A DNA stretch of 64,000 bases from assembly GCA_000467715.1 (NCBI GenBank), contig AJFK01000735.1, forward strand, positions 1 to 64,000. The letters run 5' to 3'. Below are positions 34,026 through 46,130 of the stretch, in pieces; position 1 is the stretch's first letter; the number at the start of each line of letters is the position of its first letter. Position numbers and translations under genes: made by a program. The DNA comes from Hysterium pulicare CBS 123377. Lineage: Eukaryota > Ascomycota > Dothideomycetes > Hysteriales > Hysteriaceae. A model generated the notes under the pieces. It had not been told where the DNA came from, made no database searches, and saw only the letters and a list, made by a program, of their open reading frames with translations.

Positions 34026-35589
34026 TTACAACCTCTGCTGCCAGTTGTGCCAATTCTGCCCTCCCTGACCATGTCCCTGAGTTTGAGCCTCACTCCACTG
34101 TCCCTGGGCCTGCTGATAATGCACCTGTCCCGGCCCCGGTTGACCCTGCCCATACGCAGGCGGCGCATCATGCTTTGGCTGAGTCGCGTAATAAGCTGCC
34201 AGCACCATATCTCTATCGTCGTCATGTTCCTTCGATATCCTCCCTTTCCTCCACATGCAAGAATAGACTACGACCATGGGCAGCGCCACTGCGATGGAGA
34301 TCAATGCGTAGATGATACGTGTGTGCATTGGTGAGGAGGAGAGTTGTAGGCCGAGACCACCCTCGAGGACAAGCATGAGCCAGGTGAAGCGTGTCAGCCA
34401 TGTGTGTGCGAGGGTGAGCTTAGAGGTTTTGGGTTTTGCAGCGGAATTCGCAGGGTTGGGCGAGAGGATGGCGGTGGAATTTGGAGGAGCGCGCTCCTTG
34501 AGCATAGGGAGGACGGAAAGGCCGATGATGGGGAGAAGAGTTAGGAAGCCGATGATTTGGTGGGGAGTTGCGAAGGATTTGGACTACGAGGTTTGTCAAT
34601 ATTAGGAGTTTGGCCAGGTAGGAAGAGGCTTGTGACAAAGAGCACAAGGAAGGGGAACTTACGCGGTTGTATTCTCCACTGACGTAGATACCGAGCGCAA
34701 ACCCGGCTATAAGGAAGAGTATCTTGACCACCGAGAACACGATATGTAGTTTTATCGCCTTGAAGAATCCAACCAAAACCACATTCATAGGCCATAGAAT
34801 GAATACGACGACGGCGAAGAGGACTGCATGGGCAAGAGATGCTCGATCGCCATCCGCAACTTCATCAATGAAATTGACGCCAGCCATAGCAGCACTGGGA
34901 GCGGGTACGCCACCAGAACCCGTAGCGTATTGCATGTTCATTGTGAAATGACCAAACTCCCTATGCCGTCTCAGCGGCGCATCTTGCTTATCCGACTGCA
35001 GCGGATTGTCAGGTCCGAATGCGTAGATCCATGGCTGGGACTGAGATGTCACATCCAGGGAACCTCCTTTCCAGCTTCGGCAGTTATGGCACACTGCGTT
35101 GAGAACGAAAGATTCATTGTTGATGCCGGTACCGGGCAGGACAGAGAGTTGGATATCTGAAGCAAATGAGGGTTCGGTATGGCCTGTTGCGATGCGCGGG
35201 CTTATTGTAACATCTAGAGATACGTCAGAAAGTGTGAGGACTAAGCAAGCTGGTAATCCCAAGTTCTCATTCTATGCGGCTAGAGACGTCTCCACCAGAA
35301 GGCCGCTAGAACTTAGGAAATTTTGTAACATACTCTTGTTATCCGCGGAGGGATACATAACAAACATCAAACTCCCCTTCATCTCCTTCCCCATCCCAAC
35401 AGCAACCCACGAGAAAGCAGGCGAAGTGAAATAGATAAAGACATCAGAAGAGTCATTCGCAACATTTATCGAAAACGCCGTTTCAGTCTGGTTCAGAAAA
35501 AAAGTTGACGCTGCAGTCGAGTTCGCAGCTAGGACATTGAGAGGAAGAATATAGAGAATAGCAAGCACTAATCCGAAAAATTTAATCAT
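34026..35589 (-). CDS. Secreted-cytochrome (CDH-type DOMON) plus cytochrome b561 membrane reductase
   Basis: Model: complement(join(34026..34583, 34663..35213, 35334..35589)), 454 aa. A signal peptide (MIKFFGLVLAILYILPLNVL) leads into a domain like the cytochrome domain of cellobiose dehydrogenase. It includes SWVAVGMGKEMKGSLMFV, with the candidate haem methionine, and RRHREFGHF, with the candidate haem histidine. Five or six hydrophobic helices follow with the four histidines expected of b561 (SLAHAVLF, IKLHIVFS, TPHQIIG, LAHTWLT). The tail is Gln/Gly/His-rich and cytosolic. Such DOMON-b561 proteins pass electrons across a membrane, probably to extracellular iron, copper or quinone acceptors; the acceptor here is unknown. 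Both introns close in phase. Confidence 0.9.
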
Positions 35590-36578
35590 TTTTTTCGAGG
35601 AAACCCGCAGATTTTGAAAAGAGATCTTAGTGCACCGTTGAAGAAAGGAAAGAGCCCCCTCACTTATAAAAGTTCAGCCCTTCGTCGTTAACATTGAGGT
35701 TTGGCGGTTAGCAATGTTTCATGAAAGTGCATGCTTTTCGGAGACCAATGGGACGAAAGCGTGCCATAACGGGCGCTTAACTTCAGGGGCCATGACCAAT
35801 GAAATGATATCCAGGATTCTTGGACCCTGTGCAATAGAGTGGAGCAGAGTGCATGGGAAGCTATGATTAGATGCATTGGTTTTCTAGCCAGGGATGCTTG
35901 AGGTAGATTCAGCGTGGAGTTGGAGGTTTAAAGGTTATGAGGAGGAGATAATCACGCTAAACTGTTTCTGGCACGCCTCTTCCTCGAGCAACCTTCATGG
36001 CTGATGTGCGGTCACTTGCAACCCTCTTCTTACGACTATGTTGATTGAAATAATCTATTCATTATCGTGTTCCAGGGATTCATATATGTAACAATCGAAA
36101 AGAAAAGAGAACCCTCGAAGCAAGAAAAAGAACACAAAAAGAAAATCCTATCCCAGGCCCGCCTAATGTGTGTAAGCAGCATCGAAAGAGACCAAGTGAA
36201 GTAAAGTGGAATTGGAAGGCCAAAAAGCAGTCCGTAGTCTTTACACGCTCGATTGAATGCCAGTTGTTCATTAGGGTCGTGATAAAACTCGCTGTGGGCA
36301 ATGTAAGAACTCCAAACATGTACTCAACAGGTCTCGCACATATGCGGGGAGGGGCAGCAATGCATTCGCCATGTCATGTCGTTATATCGTGAAATCATGA
36401 TCTCTGAAACACCGTGGTATCGTTCTCAAACTTTTACCAGAAGGAAGGTTGGATTCGCCTGCAAGCGGGCCGTCTTTTAAATAAAAGCAAGCAGTTAGGG
36501 AGACGAGAGGATGCCGTGCTGCTGACTTTGAGTTGCTTCAGTAGTGCAACATCAGGGCGAAGAATGATTCGTCACCAC
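35590..36578. other. Intergenic region
   Basis: About 990 bp. A TTATAAAAG sequence (near 35665) lies ~75 bp upstream of the b561 start and can be read as a TATA element on either strand. Short ORFs have no motif. Confidence 0.4.
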
Positions 36579-38451
36579 TCATCGATATCGGCTACGGCGA
36601 CTATCGAAGGAGACCTCATGCTCGTAGTATCGCTCGTCATAATTGGGCCTCCGTTCACGGATCTCTTCACGCTCGTATTCGATTTCTCGAATGCGAGAGC
36701 GACGTTTACGACGGAGATCATCCGAAAGTTCGACGAGTTGAAGAACATCCTCCTGTAAAATCATTGCCGTTAGCATTGTTCGTCCAAGGACGAGAACTAG
36801 ACTTACGTAGCGAAGATACTCCATGACGTAAAAGAAGTCTCCAGTTTCTTCATACTCATAGCCCATTTGATCGATTGCCTCTTTCAATACCAAATCCTTC
36901 GTGATTTCGGTCCACATATCCTTGGTTTTTGGCTTCGGTGGAGCAGCTACAGGCATGCCGAAATCTGTAGCGACCTCCTCATCCCCAGTAATGAATTTGG
37001 AGCGGCGAACACCATTATATCGCTGCCATGTGACTTCTTGGCTGCCTCCGCCAATCCCATCCATACGGACGCGGTTGGTCCCTGGAGGTACGTCAACGAT
37101 TGCCCAATCTTTGGTTGCGCCATTGTACGCCTCGCCCGGGTAGGCACGCTCCATAGCCTTACGGTTGTAGTAATCGGCTTCAGCGTCGAAATCTGGCTCT
37201 TGAACGGTATGGCGGCGTCTTGGAGCGCTGAACGATCGGCGGCGAGTCTGCTCAATTTCCATGTCCCGAGACTTTCGTTCGCGTGTCTCTCGCTCATAGA
37301 TTATGTCTTCGTCGTAGAAGCCCCCACGATCCCTGCTCTATTGTTAGAAAGTGAATAATTGTAGTCAAGAAATCTCTTACCCTTCTCTTCTACGGATAGA
37401 TATCTCCAACTTGTCTTCTCGTGGTGGCGAAGGAGGGGGTGGTGGGGGTGTTGGAGAACGAGCTCTCTCGATGCCTGCAAGTAGTCAGGTTTTCGACGTT
37501 TCCAACTCATCACACAATTTTTCACTTACCGTGGTCAATATGGCGATGGTGCGTAATGACTTCCTGAATAATTGGTGGTCTTATAATTGGTTCTGGTTCT
37601 GGCGGCGGCGGTGGAGGCGGTGGAGGCGATGGTGAGCGCTGCTCCATACGACGAATGATGATTTCGTCTTTGATTGTCTCTCTCTCTGGAGGTGGAGAAG
37701 GAGGTTCAGGACGACGACGGATGGTAAATTCTTCACGTTCTCTCGCAATAAGCTCGCCGCGTGGTCTGGGTGGAGGCAAACTCCTCTCACGGCCTCGGAT
37801 AGTCACGGTATCCTTCTCGTACTCACGCTCTCGACCAGGGCGGCTCTCGTCCCTTCGAAAAGTAATCTCCTCCCTTTCTACTTCACGAGGCCTTGGTGGC
37901 GGTGGCTCTTCGCGCCGAAATCTGATTTCTTCGCGTTCGATGTCGACCTCACGGGGTCTTGGTCTGCCATCCCCACGACGAAATGTGATTTCCTCACGTT
38001 CGATTTCACGGGGTGGTTCACGCCTAGGTCGAGATTGAGACTCTTCATCTCGGTGTCTGATGATAATGTCGGTCTCTTCTCTCTGGACTTCTCGAGGTCG
38101 AGGCTTCTCTCGATCCCCTCGGCGGATGCTTATCTCCTCCCGCTCGACCTCACGTTCTCTTGGCCGAGGTGGCTCAGGTCTTCCACCTCGGATGACTATA
38201 GACTCTTCTTCGACTTCTCTTCGTCTGGGTGGGCCTCGAGATTCCTCATGGCGCTCTCGTACAACAAGAGGGCCGGCTGAGGATCGTCCGTAGTCTTCGC
38301 GGAGAAAATCGGGAGCGCTTCGTCGAGGGTTGCTCTGGGAGATCTCGACATCGAGCTCGTCGTAGCTTCGCTCGCTGCGGTTACCGCCATTGCGATAGAA
38401 ATCACGTTGGCGCTCTTCGTAGAGCTCGGCGGTTGGGTAGCGTCGGGACAT
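36579..38451 (-). CDS. Arg/Glu-repeat protein with conserved C-terminal domain (DUF8035-like)
   Basis: Model: complement(join(36579..36752, 36807..37335, 37381..37474, 37530..38451)), 572 aa. The acceptor of the second intron is ambiguous by one codon (37335 or 37332). Residues ~70-300 consist of about nine degenerate repeats of ~25 residues built on EREEITFRRGD…RPRE, followed by Pro-rich PSPPPPPPPPPEPEP. The C-terminal ~190 residues are globular-looking: DWAIVDVPPGTNRVRMDGIG, WQRYNGVRRSKFI and the strongly conserved segment TEITKDLVLKEAIDQMGYEY. I match this end to the Pfam-type family DUF8035 from memory. There is no signal or membrane segment. The role is unknown. The highly charged repeats resemble RNA-processing or phase-separating proteins, but that is inference. 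Confidence 0.82.
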
Positions 38452-39795
38452 GGCAGATGTCGATGGAGGGGAAGAGGGGTGCTAGGACGGAAGGGAAGCG
38501 AGTGCGACCCTTCTCTTAAGGCTAAAGGATGGAGGAAGAGAGGACGACGGCACTGGTTAGTAGCGAGTGGAGGAAGAAGGGAAGAAGCCAGGCAATGAAG
38601 GACGAGGCTGAGCTCTTGTTATGGAGAGCTGGCCTTGTGTGAATTGCCCTGTTGTGTGGTGTGTGGCAGCGGTGGGGTCAAGAAGTCAAGGTTGGATTTG
38701 CCCGACGCAGCTGCTCCTCCACGATGACGTCTTGCCCGGCTTGTGATGAAGAACGCAGAGCCAGCCAACAGCGAGTGCAGCCCCGGTCCAGCGAGAGAGA
38801 AAAAGGAACCTTATGCACACCATTCACTCCGACCACTTCGGGTTCCACGCAGGCAAACCGGTCAGTTGAACCCAACACGAGATAACGATGACCAGCAGTT
38901 CTGACAGCCACTGTTGGCCCAGCTGTCTACCACTTGTCAAGTTGCCGCCTTCCATCCACGCAACGTACTTCCTGCGCATGCTTCTAAATTATCTCAAAAC
39001 ACTCGAGGCGTTGCAGCAGGCGGCGCAGTATGAGCGCCTTGCCACCATTTGCGGTCTAATCAAGCCCAACCTAATTCTTCCCGCCAGTGATTCGGCACAG
39101 GCACAGGAGTAAAGGATAGCTAACCTTAGCTCCTCCGCCCAAAAGGAGCCATCTCTAAAGATCTGTCCAGCTGTCTTCTAAGGGATCTGCCTAATGTAGC
39201 TCTCCCGCAAGCTGCCACGCTGCTGAGCCTCTGCCGGGTCCAGGCGGATCAGACATTTGCACATCAAGGGCCCCATTCCGCGGGTATCTCGAGACGATCA
39301 TCTTGCCTGTGTCAATCTCCAGACCTTTGGGCCACGGAAAACAACATCTTCAAGTGTAATAATCATCCTTCGCAGACAAATCCAGTCATTCCCTGTGGCC
39401 CTGTCTTGACGTTTTCACGACTTGGAAACCCTCCAACCAAGAACCCTGTCGAGCCGCACGATGACGTTCAATCGCCTTCAATGACTCGATATCATTTCCA
39501 GCCACCATGATTTCTATCACCACATGCTAAGACTTGTAAAGTTGTTCCCCGCGATAGTGAGATGGCTGAGGCTACTGCGTTGTTCTTGCGGAAGCACGCC
39601 CGCATGGAGACGTGGCCTCCGAGCATCCTAGAGGATCACTTGAGTTTCAGGTAATTTCGGAGGGAGTGAAGTAGGCTTAGGTTCAGTGAGACAAGCACAC
39701 TATGCTTCACGAAGTGTATCAGGCTGTGTCTATCGCATAGATCTGCTCTGGTCCTCTAAATTCTACACTTCTAGCGTGCATCTGAAGTAGACCTA
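38452..39795. other. Intergenic region
   Basis: About 1.3 kb between two minus-strand genes. It includes the promoter of the Arg/Glu-repeat gene and the 3' flank of the permease. Small ORFs, such as 75 codons at 38888-39112, have no supporting evidence. Confidence 0.4.
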
Positions 39796-41516
39796 TTACT
39801 CAACCTTTGCTTCTTCAAGAGCTGCCGACGCTCTCCTCCCAACATCAAGCAGATGCCCGCTCTCGGGGCCCGTGAAGCGCTTTCTACCCGTCCAGAACCA
39901 TGTGATAATGGCAATCAGCATTACCACGCCAATCGCTGCTGAGGTGTAATTCATGTCCTGGCTATCCACGGGACTGATAGAAGGAAAATTGAATGTGATG
40001 CAGCAGAACGTCAGAAATAGGAAACCAATCACGTTTAACGTTAAGCCGTAACGTCCCAGAGAATACGGTCCCTCCAAGCGATGTTTCTTGCCAGAAATGT
40101 GGGCGAGAATGCGTGAAAGCAGTGGCATGGCATACGATAGATCTAACATCGCGAAGGTTAACAATTGAATAGGGGAGGAAACAGACGAAAGAACCTACAA
40201 AAGCCTTCTGTAGCAATAGAGATAACCGTGTTGAAGCCAGTTATGGTCCCGAAATAGATGGAGTTGAATGCAATCTGCACCACGAAGGTCAACAGGATTG
40301 CATACACCGGAACATGCTTCTTCTTCTCCACTTTGCTGAAGAGACTCGAAAAGGGCAGTCCGTGGTCTCTGGCAAAAGCATAAACAGCGCGGGAGCCTTC
40401 TGCCATCAATGAGTTTGCACAGAATAGGACGATGACTGCGATCAGGGAAGCCAGTGCACAGGCTCCACCTACACTTCCGGTAGAATTGAAGAAAATCTCA
40501 ATCACGGGAACGCCGGTCGCAGTGGTCGCAGTTGCTTCAATGTCGCCCATGCAGAACGATAGAGAGATCAGAAATATGAAACCGGTTACAGCTCCTATAT
40601 AGACAGACAAGACGATTGCTCGGGGCGCTTCCTTGCGGGCATTAACCATCTCTTCGGTCATGTGACTCGGTGCGTCGTAACAGCACATCCCAAATGCGCT
40701 CTGAAGGATACCCAGAATGGCTGTGTATGCTGCATTGAAACCCGTGAAATTCTGGAATTCCCCAAACACGAAGCTTGCAGATTGCTTGTGGTCATTGGTT
40801 GCGAGAATGGTGATAAAGACGACGAAGAAGGCGGTAATGTTCCATACCAGAATGCCTCGAGAGATCTTATCCAGGAAGTGAGGAATGAAAATGTTTGAGA
40901 CGGTAGCAAGAGTGGCAATCAGGTAGGCTACCAGGACCGTGTGCCACCTCTCAATCGTGTAGTTGGGATGACTCAGATTTGCCATACCGAGGATGAAGTT
41001 GGCTCCGATGAAGTTGTTCACTGCGCCCATAGCAAGAATACCTAGAAAATGGTGAGCTACCAACCTTACATAACAGCTTTTCTTCTCTCAGACTTACCAA
41101 TTAGCATGAACCATCCGCAGATATATGAAAAGCCTCTTGCCCACCGCTGGGGAGCAAGGATGGCAACCCAAGAGTACTGTCCACCCGCGACGGGATATGC
41201 GCTGCACATCTCAGCCATGGAGTAAGCTACGGCAAGTGTGGCCAAGCATACTCCCAGCCAACTCCATATCATAACTGGAGGGCCTCCGGATTCCACGCCG
41301 ACGATGAGAACACCTCCAAGAGCAGTCCAACTGGTGACAATGCTGAAGCTGAATCCAATCATTCCAAGCAAGCCGAAGCTCCGCTTGAGTTCTGTTTCAC
41401 TTTAGTTGAATGCTTCAAGCCTGAATGCGGTATTCTATACCTTGCTGATAGCCAAGCTGTGCAAGCACAGCATCATCACTGGTCTCATCATCGAAGACCT
41501 TTTTCTCCGGTTCCAT
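39796..41516 (-). CDS. Amino acid/GABA permease (APC superfamily)
   Basis: Model: complement(join(39796..40142, 40199..41041, 41098..41391, 41441..41516)), 519 aa, three introns of 49-56 nt. The start MEPEKKVFDDETSDDAVLAQ is favoured over an in-frame upstream non-ATG extension. About 12 hydrophobic helices are visible. Family signatures include LKRSFGLLGMIGFSFSIVTS in TM1, AEMCSAYPVAGGQYSWVA, HMTEEMVNARKEAPRAI and SRAVYAFARDHGLPFS. These place it in the fungal amino acid/choline/GABA permease branch (Uga4/Hnm1-like). It should be a proton-coupled plasma-membrane (or vacuolar) carrier; the substrate cannot be decided. It is divergent from a cysteine amidohydrolase across an 831-bp shared promoter. 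Confidence 0.92.
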
Positions 41517-42347
41517 GATGGGCAACCTTGAGAACTTGCTGAAATTCGAGAAGACCAAAGAAAGAGATAATACAATTACAGTCTTTAAAGATGACGTTGG
41601 ACAAAATGCAGGCAAGCAGATACAGAAGTCTCACCTCTGTGGAACGGGACGTTGGAAGCATCTTAAAGCCCATGAATTTAGTGCACGATGCGCCGATCAA
41701 AGATTACATCCCGGCCATCAAGCTTTGCCATGCACGTTGATGATTTCCCGCGCCGATATCAGCGTCAGAATAAATGGTCGTTGCTGCGTCCAGCTGCCGC
41801 TTTCTGGTAAGTCCTTATCGGGGAAGTTTTGTGTACGCGATTGGTCACGCATGCGGGGATGCGACATTCCGCGCCCTTGGTAATCGGTGACGGCTCCATA
41901 ACACATCATTCTCATGTCATTTTGGTCTGAATAAATGGCCTTTGTAATGGATAACGATGATATGATGGAAAGGTCTGAGAGCAGTTGAAACTTGACGAGG
42001 AGGTGGGATCCGGAGCTCGCATAGCTTAGCCCTACGCTAGCATCTACGTATCCAGGAAAGCAAGATCTCCGACCGTTTCCAGAAAAGCAAGACATTCTCT
42101 TTTTGACGCTTTACGTACATGCATCTGCAGCATACTGACATGCGCAAGTTTCAGAAATCAAGCCTCTATATGTCAAGTTCTAGCGAAGTCCGTCCGTCTA
42201 TCGCCTATTTCAATCAAGGACCAGTACCACTATCTAAACTTTCTTTGACTTCACTTTCATTCCATCTCAACCTTTATTTCTCTCGATATTCCTACTCAAG
42301 ACTCAAACTGAATATCCCTTAAAACTCATAAACCCACCGTACCCAAT
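41517..42347. promoter_or_regulatory. Shared divergent promoter with GATAA motifs
   Basis: The starts of the permease (minus) and the amidohydrolase (plus) are 831 bp apart. GATAA, the core of AreA-type nitrogen regulator sites, occurs at 41566-41570 (+), 41815-41819 (-) and 41950-41954 (+). Three copies in 831 bp is only slightly more than chance, so this is suggestive. Confidence 0.4.
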
Positions 42348-43097
42348 ATGCTGGAGCCCATCCCCCCTTCAGCATCCACCCAAGACCTGCACCCCCCAAA
42401 ACACCACCTCACCAGCACCACCCCGTATGCCTGGCCCCACGACGCCTCCTTCAGCCCCCAAACCACCGCTCTCGTGATTATCGATATGCAACGAGACTTC
42501 TGCGAAGAAGGCGGTTACCTAACCGCACAAGGCTACTCCATCGAACCAACTCTATCCATCATTCCCACAGTCCAGAAACTCCTACAGGGGTTCAGGAGAG
42601 CGCGGTTTCCAATTTATCATACCCGTGAAGGTCATGCTGCGAATCTTAGTACAATTTCTACTCGAGAGGCTTTCCGCTCTCAGATTGAGGGTGGGGGAAT
42701 TGGGTCGAGAGGGCCGTTGGGGAGGCTGTTGATTCGTGGGGAACCTGGACATGATATCATTCCGCAATTGTCTCCTCTCCCTAATGAACCTGTCATTGAT
42801 AAGCCTGGGAGAGGGGCATTCACGCATACCGAGTTGGATGCTATGTTACGGTTTCGGGGGATAAGGAATTTGGTGGTTGTGGGTGTGACGACGGATGCTT
42901 GTGTGAGTAGCACGGTTAGGGAGGCGAGTGATCGGGGGTATGATTGTGTGGTTGTGAGGGATGGGACTGCGGCTGTGGAGGAGGGGTTGAAGGAGTGGGC
43001 ACTCAGGAGTATGGTGGTGGAGGGAGGCCTGTTTGGGTGTGTGGTTGAGAGTAAGGAAGTGCTAGACGCGGCGGAAAGTTGGGTCGCGGGCAGCTAA
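42348..43097 (+). CDS. Isochorismatase-like cysteine amidohydrolase
   Basis: Single exon, 249 aa. The catalytic triad of the cysteine hydrolase family is complete: Asp46 in VIIDMQRDF, Lys152 in VIDKPGRGAF and Cys185 in TTDACVSST, with the non-proline cis-peptide position just before TTDAC. The pattern around GRGAFTHTELDAML and the length fit the amidohydrolases that act on ureidoacrylate, biuret or N-carbamoyl compounds, better than isochorismatase proper. Its divergent partner is an amino acid-type permease, so uptake plus deamidation of a nitrogen compound is a reasonable inference. It is cytosolic, with no targeting signal. Confidence 0.88.
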   Translation: MLEPIPPSASTQDLHPPKHHLTSTTPYAWPHDASFSPQTTALVIIDMQRDFCEEGGYLTAQGYSIEPTLSIIPTVQKLLQGFRRARFPIYHTREGHAANLSTISTREAFRSQIEGGGIGSRGPLGRLLIRGEPGHDIIPQLSPLPNEPVIDKPGRGAFTHTELDAMLRFRGIRNLVVVGVTTDACVSSTVREASDRGYDCVVVRDGTAAVEEGLKEWALRSMVVEGGLFGCVVESKEVLDAAESWVAGS

Positions 43098-43576
43098 TGG
43101 ATGGAGGTAAGAAGTGATGTAGAAACGCACGAAGTATCAGGCAAGCTTGGGTAGCAACCCTTTCGGCCTGGAGAGTGATGAGTGATTCGGTATGTGGTAT
43201 TGGCAATTGGCAATGCCGCAAGCAAATGAAACAAGCAAAGGCACATTGGGATAGACGTATTAATCTTAGATATATATCCTTTACGGGACCTGTATTGACT
43301 TGTGACTAGCATCAGAGCTTGTGGCAAGGGGCCGGATAACCACACCACGCTTGGAGCCCGAGTATCTTCAAATCATGAAATCATGTAACCACCATAAACC
43401 AAATCAGTGAACGCCAGTACCATTCCCCGTGCCGTTGCTGAAGAACCCCAAATCGAGAAGAAACACAATCACACACCCATCACCATTGACTAGTTGTCAC
43501 ACAGAGAAACCGAAAGGATGACCGTGATATGGGGAATCGAAGATGATGAGTGAGGTGGAGTAGTGGAAGCAATTGT
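43098..43576. other. Intergenic 3' flanks
   Basis: About 480 bp between the convergent amidohydrolase and histone H4 genes. I see no gene. Confidence 0.4.
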
Positions 43577-44183
<607 letters not shown>

Positions 44184-46130
44184 GTTGATTTGTGGTTAGA
44201 GTCGATGAAGTTTGATGAAGTTGATGATAAACACGCGTTTAGAGGCGTGTTGTGATGGTTATTTGATAGCGGTGTTGCAGAGTCGGTTGTTGGTGGAAAA
44301 GTAAGAAGAGAAAGAGAGCGAGAAAACGAAGGGGGTTTTTGTTTAAATAGGCGGGCGGGTGATCTAGGTTGCAGCTTCAGCAGTTGTGGCGCTAAACTTA
44401 GTCAGGAAGGGGCTGCGGAACGTGAAGACTGCGAGTGCCCCTCGAAAGAAAGTCAGAAAATAAGGGCTCGTTTCCGACACATCGAAACTGGCCTTGGCGG
44501 CTGCTGTTTTGGCTGAGTTTATGGAATTTTAGCGCTCTCTAAGATCACGCTAAGGATGGATGAACTCGCCGAAGATCGACCGAAGAACACCAAACTCACC
44601 GCCTCTCAGAACGCGTCGCTTTTATTTTCAATGCCTTTCTACGACATCAGACTTTCAGAGTTTACTGTCCTTGGGAGGTTGTGGATGTATGATCCCATAA
44701 AGTCGATGATCCATGTTAGATCGTTCTTTGAGGTTTGTGGTGGCTAGTCCGACTTGGTCCTGCAATCCCTTGAACGAGCTTCACACCGCATCAACACCAT
44801 AACTTTTTCCTCTTGGTTTGTTGAATCGTTTTTGACTCTGTCGATGATTTTGCCTTGCTGAGCGCTATGTCTACTCAAGTCATTCACTTTACCTTCTTTT
44901 GAAGATTCGATTTCATGCCCATCTTGTAAGATACGGGTCCCTTTGTACGCAGCATCCAAAACCAAACATCACGCCTGCAATGTCATTGTGCAAAGCGCGG
45001 TGCGGGAATATCCGTACGACATTCTATACCAAGGCCAAAGTCCTCTCAGAATTGGTGGAAACTTCCAAATACACAGCGAAGGCTTCACACGCGTTCCCGA
45101 ATGCCATTCTCAATAAGTGGTAAGAAACATTGATGGATTCGAAATACTCCTTACGACCTGAGCATGTGTGAACTTGGCATTTACCCTTCTTAGTTACCCT
45201 TCTTAGCTTCGTGCTCCGTTGCGACCACCTTCTCGAGAGCTCTGTTCAACTACCTTTAGGAGTGCGGAGATACGGCCTTAACTCAATCTTGTGTGCGTTG
45301 TTTAGTCAATCAAGCACGCTGCACAGCAAACTGCAATTCACGACGCCTATATGAGATGCTGGCCCAATATCGCGCCCTGTCCTATACGGTATCACGCGGG
45401 CTCATTGCATAGCTGCAATATCCCATGCCTTGAAAGGCAAACCCGTCCCAAGAGAGCGACTTATACCTTTCAAACCGGATCCTAAACGTACGCACCCCTC
45501 GATATCACCGCAGAGTTGAGTCACAAGTGACTCTGACTCATTTCTCGTTCGCCACATCTACTCCATCAATCTAACCCCTCACCTGTGACGAAATACCCCA
45601 TGCCTCAATAGCATCTCACCAATCAGATGCTAGTTGGCTTTTCAACCAAGCAAAGGATACGGCTCAAGTCCAAAGGATCTTAGTGCAATTGCCTCGCCTC
45701 CGAAGGACCGGTAAGCAGCATCTCCTACCTCTTCACCTACCTCAGCTGCATCTCCATCAGTTCATATCTCACCCCAGTTCCATCTAGAAGAGATTGCGGA
45801 GGGGTTGCAGAAGGTACAGAGCGCCGTACTTCCATTCAGAGAAAATCACTAGAGAATGTAGATGGAATCGAGACAGATGTAAGCAAATGGGTTCGAATAT
45901 GCCCAGAGCCTAGCTTTCCCCAAGGGTACTGCAATAAGGTGGCGTATTTTCGCCTCAGACGGTGCTACCTCGAAGCTCATGCAAGTGCTTTCTTGACTAT
46001 TCTTTTCCGCAGTCAGACACTTCACGAATCTGTATCCACCATAATGAGACGGCACGCAGTATTTTGAACTCTAGTTTTTAACAGCTCAAGGCTTCAAAGC
46101 ATGTACTTACGGGCTACCCAGACACGCATC
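44184..46130. other. Histone H4 promoter and gene-free DNA
   Basis: A TATA-like TATTTAAAC (minus strand, 44342-44350) lies ~160 bp upstream of the H4 start. The remaining 1.7 kb carries only motif-free short ORFs. A small palindrome GAGTCACAAGTGACTC sits at 45518-45533. No H3 gene is present. Confidence 0.45.

Noticed and set aside
38888-39112. 74-codon plus-strand frame in the intergenic region
   Set aside because: Too short, no motif, and no leader or splice signals beyond chance.
45880-45930. GGTTCGAAT word resembling a tRNA B box
   Set aside because: No cloverleaf can be formed around it, and no matching A box lies at the right distance.
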